From: Sulfurimicrobium sp031426915
GTDB lineage: Bacteria; Pseudomonadota; Gammaproteobacteria; Burkholderiales; Sulfuricellaceae
DNA: 64,000 nt
Assembly: GCA_031426915.1 (NCBI GenBank)
Contig: JASJPB010000028.1
Location: 1-64,000 of the forward strand
Direction: 5' to 3'
A program made the translations under genes and the position numbers. How positions within the stretch are numbered: position 1 is the first letter of the stretch; every line of letters starts with the position of its first letter. Under the pieces are notes generated by a model. That model ran no database searches, had not been told where the DNA came from, and worked only from the letters and a program-made list of their open reading frames with translations. Positions 47,857 through 56,277 of the stretch are shown in pieces.

Positions 47857-49917
47857 ATGACCCCATTCGACAAAACCGCGCTGGCCATCGGCTGCGCGCT
47901 CATCCCCCTTTCCGGCTCGGCCGCGGAGGCCGTGGCGCAACTTGAAACCGTAACGGTGACCGCCAAGGGCTATGCCTCGGACACCCTGGAAACCCCTCAT
48001 GCGCTGACGGTCATCAATGCCGGCGACATCGCCGAATCCGGCGCGGCCAATCCCGGCGCGCTGCTGCGCGGCCAAGCCGGGCTGGCAGTGGCTTCCGATG
48101 GGGCGTGGGGCGAAAACCCGGTGATACGCGGCCTGAAAAAAGAACATATCGTGGTGATGGTCGATGGCGTGCGCGTCAATTCCGCCCAGCCACAGGGCGC
48201 CATCGCCTCGATGCTCGATGCCGGGATGCTGGAGCGCGCCGAAGTGGTAAAAGGCCCGGTTTCGGTGCTCTACGGCAACGGCGCGATGGGCGGGGTGGTC
48301 AACTTCATCACCCGCCAGCCGCGTTTCACGGATCAGTCCGAAGTTCACGGCAAGTTCTCCGCCGGCCTGCAAAGCGTCAACAACGGCAAGGAGGCGAACG
48401 CCGGCCTGGAGTTTTCCGGCCCCGCCCATGCGCTCAATCTCGGCCTCGCCACCCGCGATTACGAGGATTACGACGCCCCCGGCGGCAAGGTGGAACACAC
48501 CGGCTTCCGCCGCCAGAGCGCCAACCTGAATTACGCCTTCAGGCTGGATGAGCGCCAAACCTTGCGACTCAACCTGCAACAGCAACAGGACGACGACGTG
48601 TGGTATCCAGGCTCGGCCAAATTCGCCAATGCGCGCCTCGGCACCACCATCATCCATTCGCCCGAACAGCGCCGCAGCCTCGCCGACGCTTCATGGGAGG
48701 CCAGGCTGGGCGGCACGCTGGCCCCGGTAGTGACAGCCAACGTCTATCGCCAGGAGATCGAACGCAGCATCAACGCCTGGAGCAGCGCCCTGCAGCGCGA
48801 CACCGTGCGCAACACCGTGGCCTTTGCCACCGACGGCGGCAGCGCCAAAGTTCAACTTGCCCCGGCGCAAAACCACCTGCTGCTGGCGGGCATCGACGGC
48901 TGGGTTATGAAGGGCGACCCGGAGCGCTATTCTGACACCAACGCGCCGCTGTTCAACAACAACCTGCGCACCGACCCCTTCGATCAGGCCGAAATCCGTT
49001 CCGCCGGGCTGTTCGTGCAGGATGAAATCTTTCTCGACAAATGGAAGGCCATCCTCGGCGCGCGCTACGATCATGTGGCCGGCAGCGCCAGGCAGATGGG
49101 CATGGGCGCGGCGGCCAAGACCAGCGGCCTGGATCACGTTGACAATGCGCTGTCCTGGTCGCTTGGCACGATCTACAACCACTCGCCCCTCTTCAACCCC
49201 TATCTCAACATCGCGCGCGCCTTCCGCGCCGCCGACATGCGAGAACGCTTCGAGGATTCGGCGCGTGGCGACGGTTATTACACCCTCGGCACCCCCCAAC
49301 TCAAGCCAGAGACCAGCACCACTGCGGAAATCGGCGTGAAAGGCCGCCTCGCCGCTAACCGCTACGGTGTCGCCCTGTACCGCACCGAGATCCGCGATTA
49401 CATCGCCGGGCGCATCACCGGCACTGTCAACACCGCCACCGACTTGCCGGTGAAACAGACCGAAAATCTCGCCAAGGCGGTCATCACCGGGCTGGAAGGC
49501 GAAATCGAACACCGCATCGCCGTCGGCGACTATTACGCGCGAGCCACACTCACCCTCCAGCGCGGCGACAATATTTCGGACGATGAACCGCTCTACCAGA
49601 TGCCGCCGCATGAACTCTCGCTGGGGCTCGCGTGGCGTCCGCAATCGCCGTGGAGCGCCTGGTCGCGCCTGCGCGCAGTGGCGCGGCAAGACCGCATCGC
49701 GGTGAAATTCAGCAACGGCACGGAAAACACCAGCGCGGGATTCGCCACCGTCGACCTCGGCGGCGCTTATCAAATCAGCAAGCATGCCGCCATCCGTTTT
49801 GCCGCCAACAACTTGCTAAACCGCGGCTATCACGAGCATCTCGGCGAAGGCGTTTCCGGCCAGGAAATTCGCATGCCCGCCAGGAATATTACCCTCAGCC
49901 TGAAAGGAAGTTTCTGA
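47857..49917 (+). CDS. TonB-dependent outer-membrane receptor (heme/siderophore type)
   Basis: 686 residues. Signal peptide (residues 1-25), TonB-box-like ETVTVTAKG, plug domain with HALTVINAGDI, NPVIRGLKKEHIVVMVDGVRVNSAQPQG and VVKGPVSVLYGNGAMGGVVNFIT, then a 22-strand barrel ending in ITLSLKGSF. ARAFRAADMRERFED resembles the FRAP segment of heme receptors, but the NPNL motif reads TPQLKPE, so heme as ligand is likely but not certain. HemP upstream supports heme. Start ATG 47857 with AAGGAG at 47844-47849. Confidence 0.9.
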   Translation: MTPFDKTALAIGCALIPLSGSAAEAVAQLETVTVTAKGYASDTLETPHALTVINAGDIAESGAANPGALLRGQAGLAVASDGAWGENPVIRGLKKEHIVVMVDGVRVNSAQPQGAIASMLDAGMLERAEVVKGPVSVLYGNGAMGGVVNFITRQPRFTDQSEVHGKFSAGLQSVNNGKEANAGLEFSGPAHALNLGLATRDYEDYDAPGGKVEHTGFRRQSANLNYAFRLDERQTLRLNLQQQQDDDVWYPGSAKFANARLGTTIIHSPEQRRSLADASWEARLGGTLAPVVTANVYRQEIERSINAWSSALQRDTVRNTVAFATDGGSAKVQLAPAQNHLLLAGIDGWVMKGDPERYSDTNAPLFNNNLRTDPFDQAEIRSAGLFVQDEIFLDKWKAILGARYDHVAGSARQMGMGAAAKTSGLDHVDNALSWSLGTIYNHSPLFNPYLNIARAFRAADMRERFEDSARGDGYYTLGTPQLKPETSTTAEIGVKGRLAANRYGVALYRTEIRDYIAGRITGTVNTATDLPVKQTENLAKAVITGLEGEIEHRIAVGDYYARATLTLQRGDNISDDEPLYQMPPHELSLGLAWRPQSPWSAWSRLRAVARQDRIAVKFSNGTENTSAGFATVDLGGAYQISKHAAIRFAANNLLNRGYHEHLGEGVSGQEIRMPARNITLSLKGSF

Positions 49918-49919
49918 CC

Positions 49920-50444
49920 ATGTCAATTTTTACTCCCCGCCGCCCAACCCTGTGCGCCACCATCGCCGTCCTGATGGGCGCAGCCCTCATCGCCGTGCTG
50001 GTATTCTTTGGCGTCATCGGCCAGACAGTTGCGCCGGACGCCGCTTCCACCGACCGGCGCGCGCGTCTGCCGCTCACCGTCACCGAACGCGACCTGGTGC
50101 TTACCGAAATGCGCGGCCTGCTCACCAGCAGCCAGACCATCCTCGAAGCGGCCTTGAGCAACGACCTGCCGCGCGCAGCCCATGCCGCGCGCGCCGCCGG
50201 CATGGGCGAAGTCGAACATATCCCGCCCGAAATCAAAGGCCCGCTGATCGGCAAGCTGCCGCTGGAATTCAAGCAGCTCGGCTTCTCCGTCCACCGCGAC
50301 TTCGACCAGATCGCCCTCGATGCCGAAAGCCTGGGCGACCGTGATCATACCTTGCGGCAACTGGCCCAGTTGATGCAGAAATGCGTGGCCTGCCACGCCA
50401 GCTACGCAATAGCGGCGGATGGGAAGTCGAACGGCGGAAAATAA
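49920..50444 (+). CDS. Membrane-anchored monoheme c-type cytochrome
   Basis: 174 residues, starting 2 bp after the receptor stop. N-terminal membrane anchor (about 12-34, LCATIAVLMGAALIAVLVFFG), helical region, then the heme site KCVACHASY near the C-terminus. The helical fold with a late CxxCH recalls cytochrome c' and related single-heme domains. Close coupling with the receptor suggests a periplasmic redox partner of imported iron or heme, which is inference. Confidence 0.75.
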   Translation: MSIFTPRRPTLCATIAVLMGAALIAVLVFFGVIGQTVAPDAASTDRRARLPLTVTERDLVLTEMRGLLTSSQTILEAALSNDLPRAAHAARAAGMGEVEHIPPEIKGPLIGKLPLEFKQLGFSVHRDFDQIALDAESLGDRDHTLRQLAQLMQKCVACHASYAIAADGKSNGGK

Positions 50445-50522
50445 GAAAGTGTAGGCTGGGGCAAGCTTGCGACCCGCGGCGGATGCCCCATGGAAGGGAA
50501 CGCTTGGGGAAATTTGTTAAAA

Positions 50523-50547
50523 CGAAAGGGGCTTGTTGCCCCCTTCG
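50523..50547 (-). terminator. Intrinsic terminator for the di-heme peroxidase gene
   Basis: On the minus strand, GGGGGCAACAAGCCCC forms the hairpin (arms 50538-50547 and 50523-50532 including CGAA/TTCG ends), and a T-rich run (TCGTTTTAACAAATTT) follows. It lies just past the stop of the gene at 50565. Confidence 0.75.
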
Positions 50548-50564
50548 TCAGGCTTCATTCATGC

Positions 50565-51545
50565 TTAGGGGAGGACGGGGTAATTAAACTTGGGCATCTC
50601 GCCGGTCAGGCTATTGAGGAAGGCCACCAGATCAGACACTTCCTGCTTGGTGAGTTCGGTCTTGAGCATTTCTTTGCCCATGATCTTCACCGCCTCGTCC
50701 AGCTTGTCGACAGAGCCGTTGTTGAAGTACGGATAGGTCAGAGCGATATTGCGCAGGGTCTGAACCCGGAAGGCATGCTTGTCTTCTTCCTTTTTGGTCA
50801 CGGTGAAGCGGCCTTCGTCAGTAGAGCCGGGCACCTTGATTTTGTAGAAGCCGTCGTTGGTGAAGTTGGGCCCACTGTGGCAAGCGACACAGCCTTTATC
50901 AACGAAGGTTTTCATGCCACGTTTTTGCTGGGTCGTGACGGCATGCTCGTCGCCGGCCAGGTATCGGTCGAAGGGAGAGTTGGGCGTAATCAGGGTGCGC
51001 TCGAAGGCTGCGATGGCCTTGGCGAGGTTCTCTGGGGTAACCGGGTCTTTGCCGCCGAAAACATCGGTGAAGCGCTTTTGATATTCGGGGAAGCTCTTCA
51101 GCGTCGCGACTGCCTTATCCAGCGTGGTGCCGTGCTCGATGCCAGCCTGTATCGGTCCCAGTGCCTGCGCTTCCAGATCCGGCGCCCGGCCGTCCCAGAA
51201 CTGGGACTTGAGGAACGCGGCATTCAGCGTTGTCGGCGAGTTGCGTGGACCGCGCTGCGCACCGTGGCCTATTGCGCGCGCGATGCGGTCGGTAAAGCCG
51301 AGGGCCGGGTTGTGGCAGGTGGCACAGGCGATGGTGCCGTCACCCGAGAGTCGCGCATCGAAATAGAGCATCTTGCCGAGCTCCACCTTTTCCGGCGTTT
51401 GGGTATTGTTGGCCGGAATCGGGGGGTGAGCTGGCAGAGGCTGGAAATTCTGCTTCAACTTGGCGTAGGGATCATCGGCGGCCAGGGCACTAGCGGCGGA
51501 AAGTATCCCGGCAAGCAACAGGGGTAGTGCAAAACGCATTTTCAT
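50565..51545 (-). CDS. Di-heme cytochrome c peroxidase
   Basis: 326 residues with signal peptide (ends ALAADD). Two CxxCH heme sites: CATCHNPALGFTDR (near residue 75) and CVACHSGPNFTNDGFY (near residue 220), and the peroxidase-typical GPIQAGIEHG and RVQTLRNIALTYPYFNNGSV. Reduces hydrogen peroxide in the periplasm with electrons from small cytochromes. Its start faces oxyR across the four-element OxyR site, so it is probably OxyR-controlled. Confidence 0.93.
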   Translation of the reverse strand: MKMRFALPLLLAGILSAASALAADDPYAKLKQNFQPLPAHPPIPANNTQTPEKVELGKMLYFDARLSGDGTIACATCHNPALGFTDRIARAIGHGAQRGPRNSPTTLNAAFLKSQFWDGRAPDLEAQALGPIQAGIEHGTTLDKAVATLKSFPEYQKRFTDVFGGKDPVTPENLAKAIAAFERTLITPNSPFDRYLAGDEHAVTTQQKRGMKTFVDKGCVACHSGPNFTNDGFYKIKVPGSTDEGRFTVTKKEEDKHAFRVQTLRNIALTYPYFNNGSVDKLDEAVKIMGKEMLKTELTKQEVSDLVAFLNSLTGEMPKFNYPVLP

Positions 51546-51637
51546 GGCGAACTCCTTTTAGGAAAAACCAATTTACGATAAACGGATATTGCTGTCCCAT
51601 AATATCCACTGGTATACTGTAAGTCAATGATTTGTAT

Positions 51638-51674
51638 ATTGTTTTAATCTATGCTCGTCATAGTCAACTGCTAT
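51638..51674. promoter_or_regulatory. Four-element OxyR binding site between the peroxidase and oxyR genes
   Basis: ATTG (51638-51641), CTAT (51649-51652), ATAG (51660-51663) and CTAT (51671-51674), each separated by exactly 7 bp. This is the full OxyR array (ATAG-N7-CTAT-N7-ATAG-N7-CTAT) with one mismatch. It ends 11 bp before the oxyR ATG and lies in the shared promoter region. Confidence 0.8.
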
Positions 51675-51685
51675 AGGAAGGACAA

Positions 51686-52615
51686 ATGAAACTCTCATCA
51701 CTTCGTTATCTGGTTTCTTTCGCTGACGAGGGCTCCATCAGTCGTGCTGCCGAGCGCTGCCATGTCAGCCAGCCGACCTTGAGCGTCGCCCTGCAGAATC
51801 TGGAAGCGGAATTGGGCGTCCCGCTCATTGAGCGGAACAAGGGTCATGTATCCCTCACCGACCTCGGCTATCAGGTGGTCGCCCAAGCGCGCAAGGCACT
51901 GGATGAGGCGCACCGGGTGGAACTGGTCGCGCAATTGGGGCTGAACCCGCTCAAGGGAGAATTCCGCCTCGGTGTCATCCACACCATCGGTCCATATCTT
52001 TTGCCGGATCTGATTAATTCGTTGCAGCGCATCGCACCGGAACTGCATCTGTATATCGAGGAGAGCATGACGGCGCTGCTGGCCGACTACCTCAAGTATG
52101 GGACAGTGGATGCTGCCATCATTGCCCTGCCATTCGACGTGCCGGGTATTGCCACCCACACGCTCTATGACGAGCCATTTCAGGTGGTGGTGCCGCGGCG
52201 TCACCCATGGGAAAAACGCACCAGCATCCCGGCCAGCGAAGTACGCGGCGAAGATGTGCTGGTCTTGAAGGCGGGCAACTGTTTTCGCGAACAAGTGCTG
52301 GATGCCTGTCCCGACATCAGCCACGCCGAAGGAGCCATGCGCCAGGGCCATTCCATCGAGGCTATCCGCTGCATGGTGGCCTCGGGCTTTGGTATATCGG
52401 TACTGCCCGCGAGCGCCCTGACCGGACCCTACTGTTCCGGGATGGTTCGCGCCATTCCCTTCGAGAAACCGGAGCCTTCACGCCGTGTCGCCCTGGCCTG
52501 GCGGCGCGGCTTCACACGCCCGGAGGCAATCGAAGCCTTGCTTGCCGCCGTAAAAGGCATGGCCAATCCAATCTATCGGACGATTGAAATGCAAAACAAA
52601 AATGGAAGCCAATGA
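51686..52615 (+). CDS. oxyR: Hydrogen-peroxide regulator OxyR
   Basis: 309 residues. LysR-type helix-turn-helix SISRAAERCHVSQPTLSVALQNLEAELGVPLIERN. The redox pair is present: GNCFREQVLDAC has two cysteines nine positions apart, the same spacing as C199 and C208 of E. coli OxyR. This identifies a peroxide-sensing OxyR, not a generic LysR protein. The site at 51638-51674 indicates autoregulation, and ahpC downstream has its own site. Confidence 0.95.
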   Translation: MKLSSLRYLVSFADEGSISRAAERCHVSQPTLSVALQNLEAELGVPLIERNKGHVSLTDLGYQVVAQARKALDEAHRVELVAQLGLNPLKGEFRLGVIHTIGPYLLPDLINSLQRIAPELHLYIEESMTALLADYLKYGTVDAAIIALPFDVPGIATHTLYDEPFQVVVPRRHPWEKRTSIPASEVRGEDVLVLKAGNCFREQVLDACPDISHAEGAMRQGHSIEAIRCMVASGFGISVLPASALTGPYCSGMVRAIPFEKPEPSRRVALAWRRGFTRPEAIEALLAAVKGMANPIYRTIEMQNKNGSQ

Positions 52616-52626
52616 CCTGTTCCAGA

Positions 52627-52663
52627 ATAGTTTTTAACTATTAAATTGATTGCAACAATCAAT
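52627..52663. promoter_or_regulatory. Four-element OxyR binding site upstream of ahpC
   Basis: ATAG (52627-52630), CTAT (52638-52641), ATTG (52649-52652) and CAAT (52660-52663), each 7 bp apart. The left half ATAGTTTTTAACTAT fits the consensus ATAGnTnnnAnCTAT at every fixed base. It lies 79 bp before the ahpC start. Confidence 0.85.
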
Positions 52664-52741
52664 TGGAGTTATTTTGGTAGGGCTCTTACTATTTGTTTCA
52701 CCGCCGTAACTCATTTCAAACCAACCCGAGGAGAAACTCTG

Positions 52742-53311
52742 ATGAATGTATCGCTGATCAATACCGAAATCGCCCCCTTCAAGGCATCCGCCTTCCACAA
52801 CGGCAAGTTCGTCGACGTCACCAACGCCACGCTCAAGGGCAAGTGGTCGGTGGTGTTCTTCTACCCCGCCGACTTCACCTTCGTCTGCCCGACCGAACTG
52901 GGCGACATGGCCGACTTCTACGCTGAATTCCAGAAAATGGGTGTTGAAATCTATGCCGTGTCCACCGACACCCACTTCACCCACAAGGCCTGGCACGACA
53001 CCTCCGAGACCATCGGCAAGATCCAGTTCCCGATGATCGGCGATCCGACCGGCGCCATCACCCGCAACTTCGGCGTGATGATCGAGGAAGCGGGCTTGGC
53101 AGAGCGCGGTACTTTCGTGATGGACCCGGAAGGCAAGATCCAGATCATCGAGATCAACGCCGGTGGCGTGGGCCGCGACGCATCCGAACTGCTGCGCAAG
53201 ATCAAGGCCGCGCAGTACGTAGCCGCACACCCGGGTGAAGTCTGCCCGGCCAAGTGGAAGGAAGGCGCAGCCACGCTGGCCCCATCCCTGGATCTGGTCG
53301 GCAAGATCTAA
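52742..53311 (+). CDS. ahpC: Alkyl hydroperoxide reductase subunit AhpC
   Basis: 189 residues, typical 2-Cys peroxiredoxin of the AhpC/Prx1 class: peroxidatic Cys in FYPADFTFVCPTELGD and resolving Cys in GEVCPAKWKEGAA. Reduces organic and hydrogen peroxides; AhpF recycles it. ATG 52742 preceded by GAGGAG. Induced through the OxyR site upstream. A hairpin and a terminator-like stem separate it from ahpF. Confidence 0.97.
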   Translation: MNVSLINTEIAPFKASAFHNGKFVDVTNATLKGKWSVVFFYPADFTFVCPTELGDMADFYAEFQKMGVEIYAVSTDTHFTHKAWHDTSETIGKIQFPMIGDPTGAITRNFGVMIEEAGLAERGTFVMDPEGKIQIIEINAGGVGRDASELLRKIKAAQYVAAHPGEVCPAKWKEGAATLAPSLDLVGKI

Positions 53312-53321
53312 CAACGCTTCG

Positions 53322-53343
53322 CTCCCGGAGTCCGCTCCGGGAG
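53322..53343. terminator. Perfect hairpin between ahpC and ahpF
   Basis: CTCCCGGAG (53322-53330) pairs perfectly with CTCCGGGAG (53335-53343) around TCCG. No T-tract follows, so it may stabilise the ahpC message 3' end. Confidence 0.6.
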
Positions 53344-53357
53344 CGGGATTCCAGCGT

Positions 53358-53386
53358 AAAGGCGCCAGTGCCGCAGCGGCGCCTTT
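53358..53386 (+). terminator. Terminator-like stem between ahpC and ahpF
   Basis: AAAGGCGCC (53358-53366) pairs with GGCGCCTTT (53378-53386). The short T-run in the 3' arm makes a leaky terminator plausible, which would give more ahpC than ahpF transcript. Confidence 0.6.
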
Positions 53387-53414
53387 CCATTGCAATCCAT
53401 GTAGGGAGAACCTT

Positions 53415-54968
53415 ATGCTCGACGCCACCATCAAGACTCAACTCGCCGCTTACCTCGAAAAGTTGCAGCACCCTATCGAACTCGTCGCCTCGCCAGATGG
53501 CAGCGATGCTGCGCGCCAGATGAGTGAACTGCTCGCCGACATTGCCACACTGTCGCCCAAGGTGAGCGTGCGGGAAGATGGCTCCGACGCGCGCAAGCCT
53601 TCCTTCTCGGTCGGCCGTCCGGGCGAAACACCGCGCATCCGCTTCGCTGGCCTGCCGATGGGCCACGAATTCACCTCGCTGATCCTCGCGCTGTTGCAGA
53701 CCGGTGGCCACCCACCCAAGATCGATGCCGCGCTGATAGAGCAGATCAAGTCGCTGACAGGCAAGTTCCATTTCGAGACTTTCATCTCGCTGTCCTGCCA
53801 CAACTGCCCCGACGTGGTGCAGGCCTTGAATCTCATGGCGGTGCTGAACCCCAACGTCGAAAGCGTGATGATCGACGGCGCGCTGCACCAGGAGGAAGTC
53901 AATGCGCGCGGCATTATGGCTGTACCGGCGGTGCTGCTCAATGGCGAGTCCTTCGGCCAGGGCCGCATGAGCATCGAAGAGATCGTCGCCAAGCTCGACA
54001 CCGGTGCGGCGGCGCACGATGCGGAAAAACTCAATGCAAAGGATACCTTCGACGTACTGGTCGTCGGCGGTGGTCCGGCCGGCGCGGCAGCAGCGATCTA
54101 CGCGGCACGCAAGGGTATCCGCACCGGCGTGGTGGCCGAGCGTTTCGGCGGCCAGGTGCTCGACACGCTGGCCATCGAGAACTTCATTTCCGTGCAGCAC
54201 ACCGAAGGGCCGCAGCTGGTGGTGGCGCTGGAACAGCATGTGAAGGAATACGGCGTCGACATCATGAACGTGCAGCGCGCCGAGGCACTGATCCCCGGTG
54301 AACGTGTGCACCAGGTACGCCTTGCCAGCGGCGCGACGCTCAAGGCCAAGACCGTGGTACTGGCAACCGGCGCACGCTGGCGCGAAATGAATGTGCAGGG
54401 CGAGAAGGAGTACAAGGCCAAGGGCGTGTGTTTCTGCCCGCATTGCGACGGCCCGCTGTTCAAGGGAAAGCGCGTGGCGGTGGTCGGCGGCGGCAACTCG
54501 GGCGTCGAGGCGGCCATTGATCTGGCCGGCATCGTGACGCATGTCACCCTGCTCGAATTCAGCGACACGCTACGCGCTGACGCAGTGCTGCAGGACAAGC
54601 TGAACAGCCTGCCCAACGTCACCGTGATCAGGAGCGCCCTGACCACCGAGGTGACCGGCGACGGTAACAAGGTCAACGGTCTGGTCTATACTGACCGGGT
54701 GAGCAACGAAAGCCACCGCATCGAGCTCGAGGGCATCTTTGTACAGATCGGCCTGCTGCCGAACACCGACTGGCTCAAAGGCACGCTCAATCTTTCCCGC
54801 TACGGTGAAATCGAAATCGACGCGCGCTGCCAGACCTCGGTACCCGGCGTTTTTGCGGCCGGCGATGTGACCATCGTGCCCTACAAGCAGATCATCATCG
54901 CCATGGGCGAGGGTGCCAAGGCGAGCCTTTCCGCTTTCGACCATTTGATTCGTAGCTCGACACCGTAA
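53415..54968 (+). CDS. ahpF: Alkyl hydroperoxide reductase subunit F
   Basis: 517 residues. Two N-terminal thioredoxin-like folds with CHNC (about residues 129-132), then a TrxB-like flavoprotein core: VVGGGPAGAAAAIYAARKG (FAD), FCPHCDGPLFKGKRVAVVGGGNSG (redox CPHC and NADPH site) and GVFAAGDVT. It passes electrons from NADH to AhpC. ATG at 53415 after GGGAGAA. Confidence 0.97.
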   Translation: MLDATIKTQLAAYLEKLQHPIELVASPDGSDAARQMSELLADIATLSPKVSVREDGSDARKPSFSVGRPGETPRIRFAGLPMGHEFTSLILALLQTGGHPPKIDAALIEQIKSLTGKFHFETFISLSCHNCPDVVQALNLMAVLNPNVESVMIDGALHQEEVNARGIMAVPAVLLNGESFGQGRMSIEEIVAKLDTGAAAHDAEKLNAKDTFDVLVVGGGPAGAAAAIYAARKGIRTGVVAERFGGQVLDTLAIENFISVQHTEGPQLVVALEQHVKEYGVDIMNVQRAEALIPGERVHQVRLASGATLKAKTVVLATGARWREMNVQGEKEYKAKGVCFCPHCDGPLFKGKRVAVVGGGNSGVEAAIDLAGIVTHVTLLEFSDTLRADAVLQDKLNSLPNVTVIRSALTTEVTGDGNKVNGLVYTDRVSNESHRIELEGIFVQIGLLPNTDWLKGTLNLSRYGEIEIDARCQTSVPGVFAAGDVTIVPYKQIIIAMGEGAKASLSAFDHLIRSSTP

Positions 54969-54988
54969 TTTAAAAGGAGAATATGATC

Positions 54989-55483
54989 ATGGCTACCAAG
55001 AAAACCAAAATCCCTTCCATCGACATCGGTATCAATGCCACGGACCGGGAGAAGATCGTGCAAGGTCTGTCCTCGTTGCTCGCCGACAGCTATACGCTGT
55101 ACCTGATGACCCATAATTTCCACTGGAACGTGACCGGCCCGCAGTTCAACAGCCTGCACCTGATGTTCATGGCGCAATATACGGAGCAGTGGAACGCGCT
55201 CGACATGATCGCCGAGCGCATTCGCGCCCTCGGTTACCCGGCACCCGGCACCTACAAGGAGTTCGTCAAACGGGCTTCGATCAAGGAAGTCGAGGGCGTG
55301 CCCAAGGCCAACGACATGATCCGCCACCTGGTCTCCGCCCAGGAGGCAACGGCGCGTACCGCGCGCAAGCTGTTTCCGGTGGTGGGTGCTGCCGATGACC
55401 AGCCCACGGCGGATTTGCTGACCCAGCGCATGGAAGTGCATGAAAAAACCGCCTGGATGTTGCGCAGCTTGCTGGAAGAATAG
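54989..55483 (+). CDS. dps: Dps-family DNA-protecting ferritin
   Basis: About 164 residues. Ferritin-like Dps: YTLYLMTHNFHWNVTGPQFNSLHLMFMAQYTEQWNALDMIAERIRALG holds the inter-subunit ferroxidase ligands (His, His, Asp/Glu). Short basic N-terminus (ATKKTKIPS) suits DNA binding. ATG 54989 has GGAG nine bases upstream; an in-frame ATG at 54983 is too close to it. Forms a stress block with ahpC and ahpF. Confidence 0.92.
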   Translation: MATKKTKIPSIDIGINATDREKIVQGLSSLLADSYTLYLMTHNFHWNVTGPQFNSLHLMFMAQYTEQWNALDMIAERIRALGYPAPGTYKEFVKRASIKEVEGVPKANDMIRHLVSAQEATARTARKLFPVVGAADDQPTADLLTQRMEVHEKTAWMLRSLLEE

Positions 55484-55551
55484 GCGAATCGCTGTCATGC
55501 GGTTTCGGGGGGAGTGGGACGACTCCCCCTTGACCGGCGATCCCGGTTTTC

Positions 55552-56145
55552 ATGAAACACCTCTTCCCCATCATCGCCCTCGCGGCTGTCAGCCTGTTCC
55601 ATGTTCCGGGCAGCGGGGCGGAAGTGTCTCACGCCGCGGTGGTGAAATTCAACACCGCATGCGCCCGCTGTCATGAGGGCGAATGCAGCGGACGCCTGAG
55701 CTTTTCCTCCGGCGCCGCGGCGACCCAGGGCCATGTACAGCGCCACCTTCCGTCTGCCTCACCCCTGGACGTGGAGGAGCTTTTCGCCATCCTCAAATAC
55801 ACCAAGGAACAATGCGCCCATTACCCCCTGCCCGGCGCGCTTCCCGCCAACGGCCTGCTGGATGAGGAAACCTTGCGGCAGTGGCACGGCGCGGACGGCG
55901 AGGGTTACTTTATCCCCTTGGGCAGAGTGCACAGGGGAGAATATCACCTGACCTTGCGCTTCGACAGGGCGTCCGAAGCCAGCGTGCGCGTCACCAGCGA
56001 GAATTTTGAAGTGCTGCTGGAACAACAACAGTGCAAGAACATGGTGGTTTCGCTGACACTGCCGGTCGCCGCCGAAGCGTTTTATTACCTCCAGATCAGG
56101 TCCAGCGCAACGCTGTTGCGTCTGACCCTTTTGCCTGAGCGCTGA
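55552..56145 (+). CDS. Small secreted c-type cytochrome
   Basis: 197 residues with signal peptide (ends GSGAE). A single CARCH heme site at about residues 37-41 is followed by a helical region ending near 105 and a beta-rich C-terminal domain (residues ~120-197: GEYHLTLRFDRASEASVRV, MVVSLTLPVAAEAFYYLQIRSS). I do not recognise the C-terminal domain. It lies between dps and fbpA; the 132-bp gap after it holds the Fur-like box. Confidence 0.7.
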   Translation: MKHLFPIIALAAVSLFHVPGSGAEVSHAAVVKFNTACARCHEGECSGRLSFSSGAAATQGHVQRHLPSASPLDVEELFAILKYTKEQCAHYPLPGALPANGLLDEETLRQWHGADGEGYFIPLGRVHRGEYHLTLRFDRASEASVRVTSENFEVLLEQQQCKNMVVSLTLPVAAEAFYYLQIRSSATLLRLTLLPER

Positions 56146-56212
56146 ACCCGCCATCACTCAGCCTTTGTTCACCCGGATCGAAGTGCAATCCTCCATCTCA
56201 ACTCACAACACT

Positions 56213-56231
56213 ATTGATAACTATTCGCATC
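56213..56231. promoter_or_regulatory. Fur-like box upstream of fbpA
   Basis: ATTGATAACTATTCGCATC matches the Fur consensus GATAATGATAATCATTATC moderately. A second AT-rich palindromic stretch, TGATGTTTATCATC, follows about 20 bp later. Position 48 bp before ATG 56278 suits a repressor site. Confidence 0.5.
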
Positions 56232-56277
56232 TACGATATATTGATGTTTATCATCTACCCATAGCTGGAGATTACAA

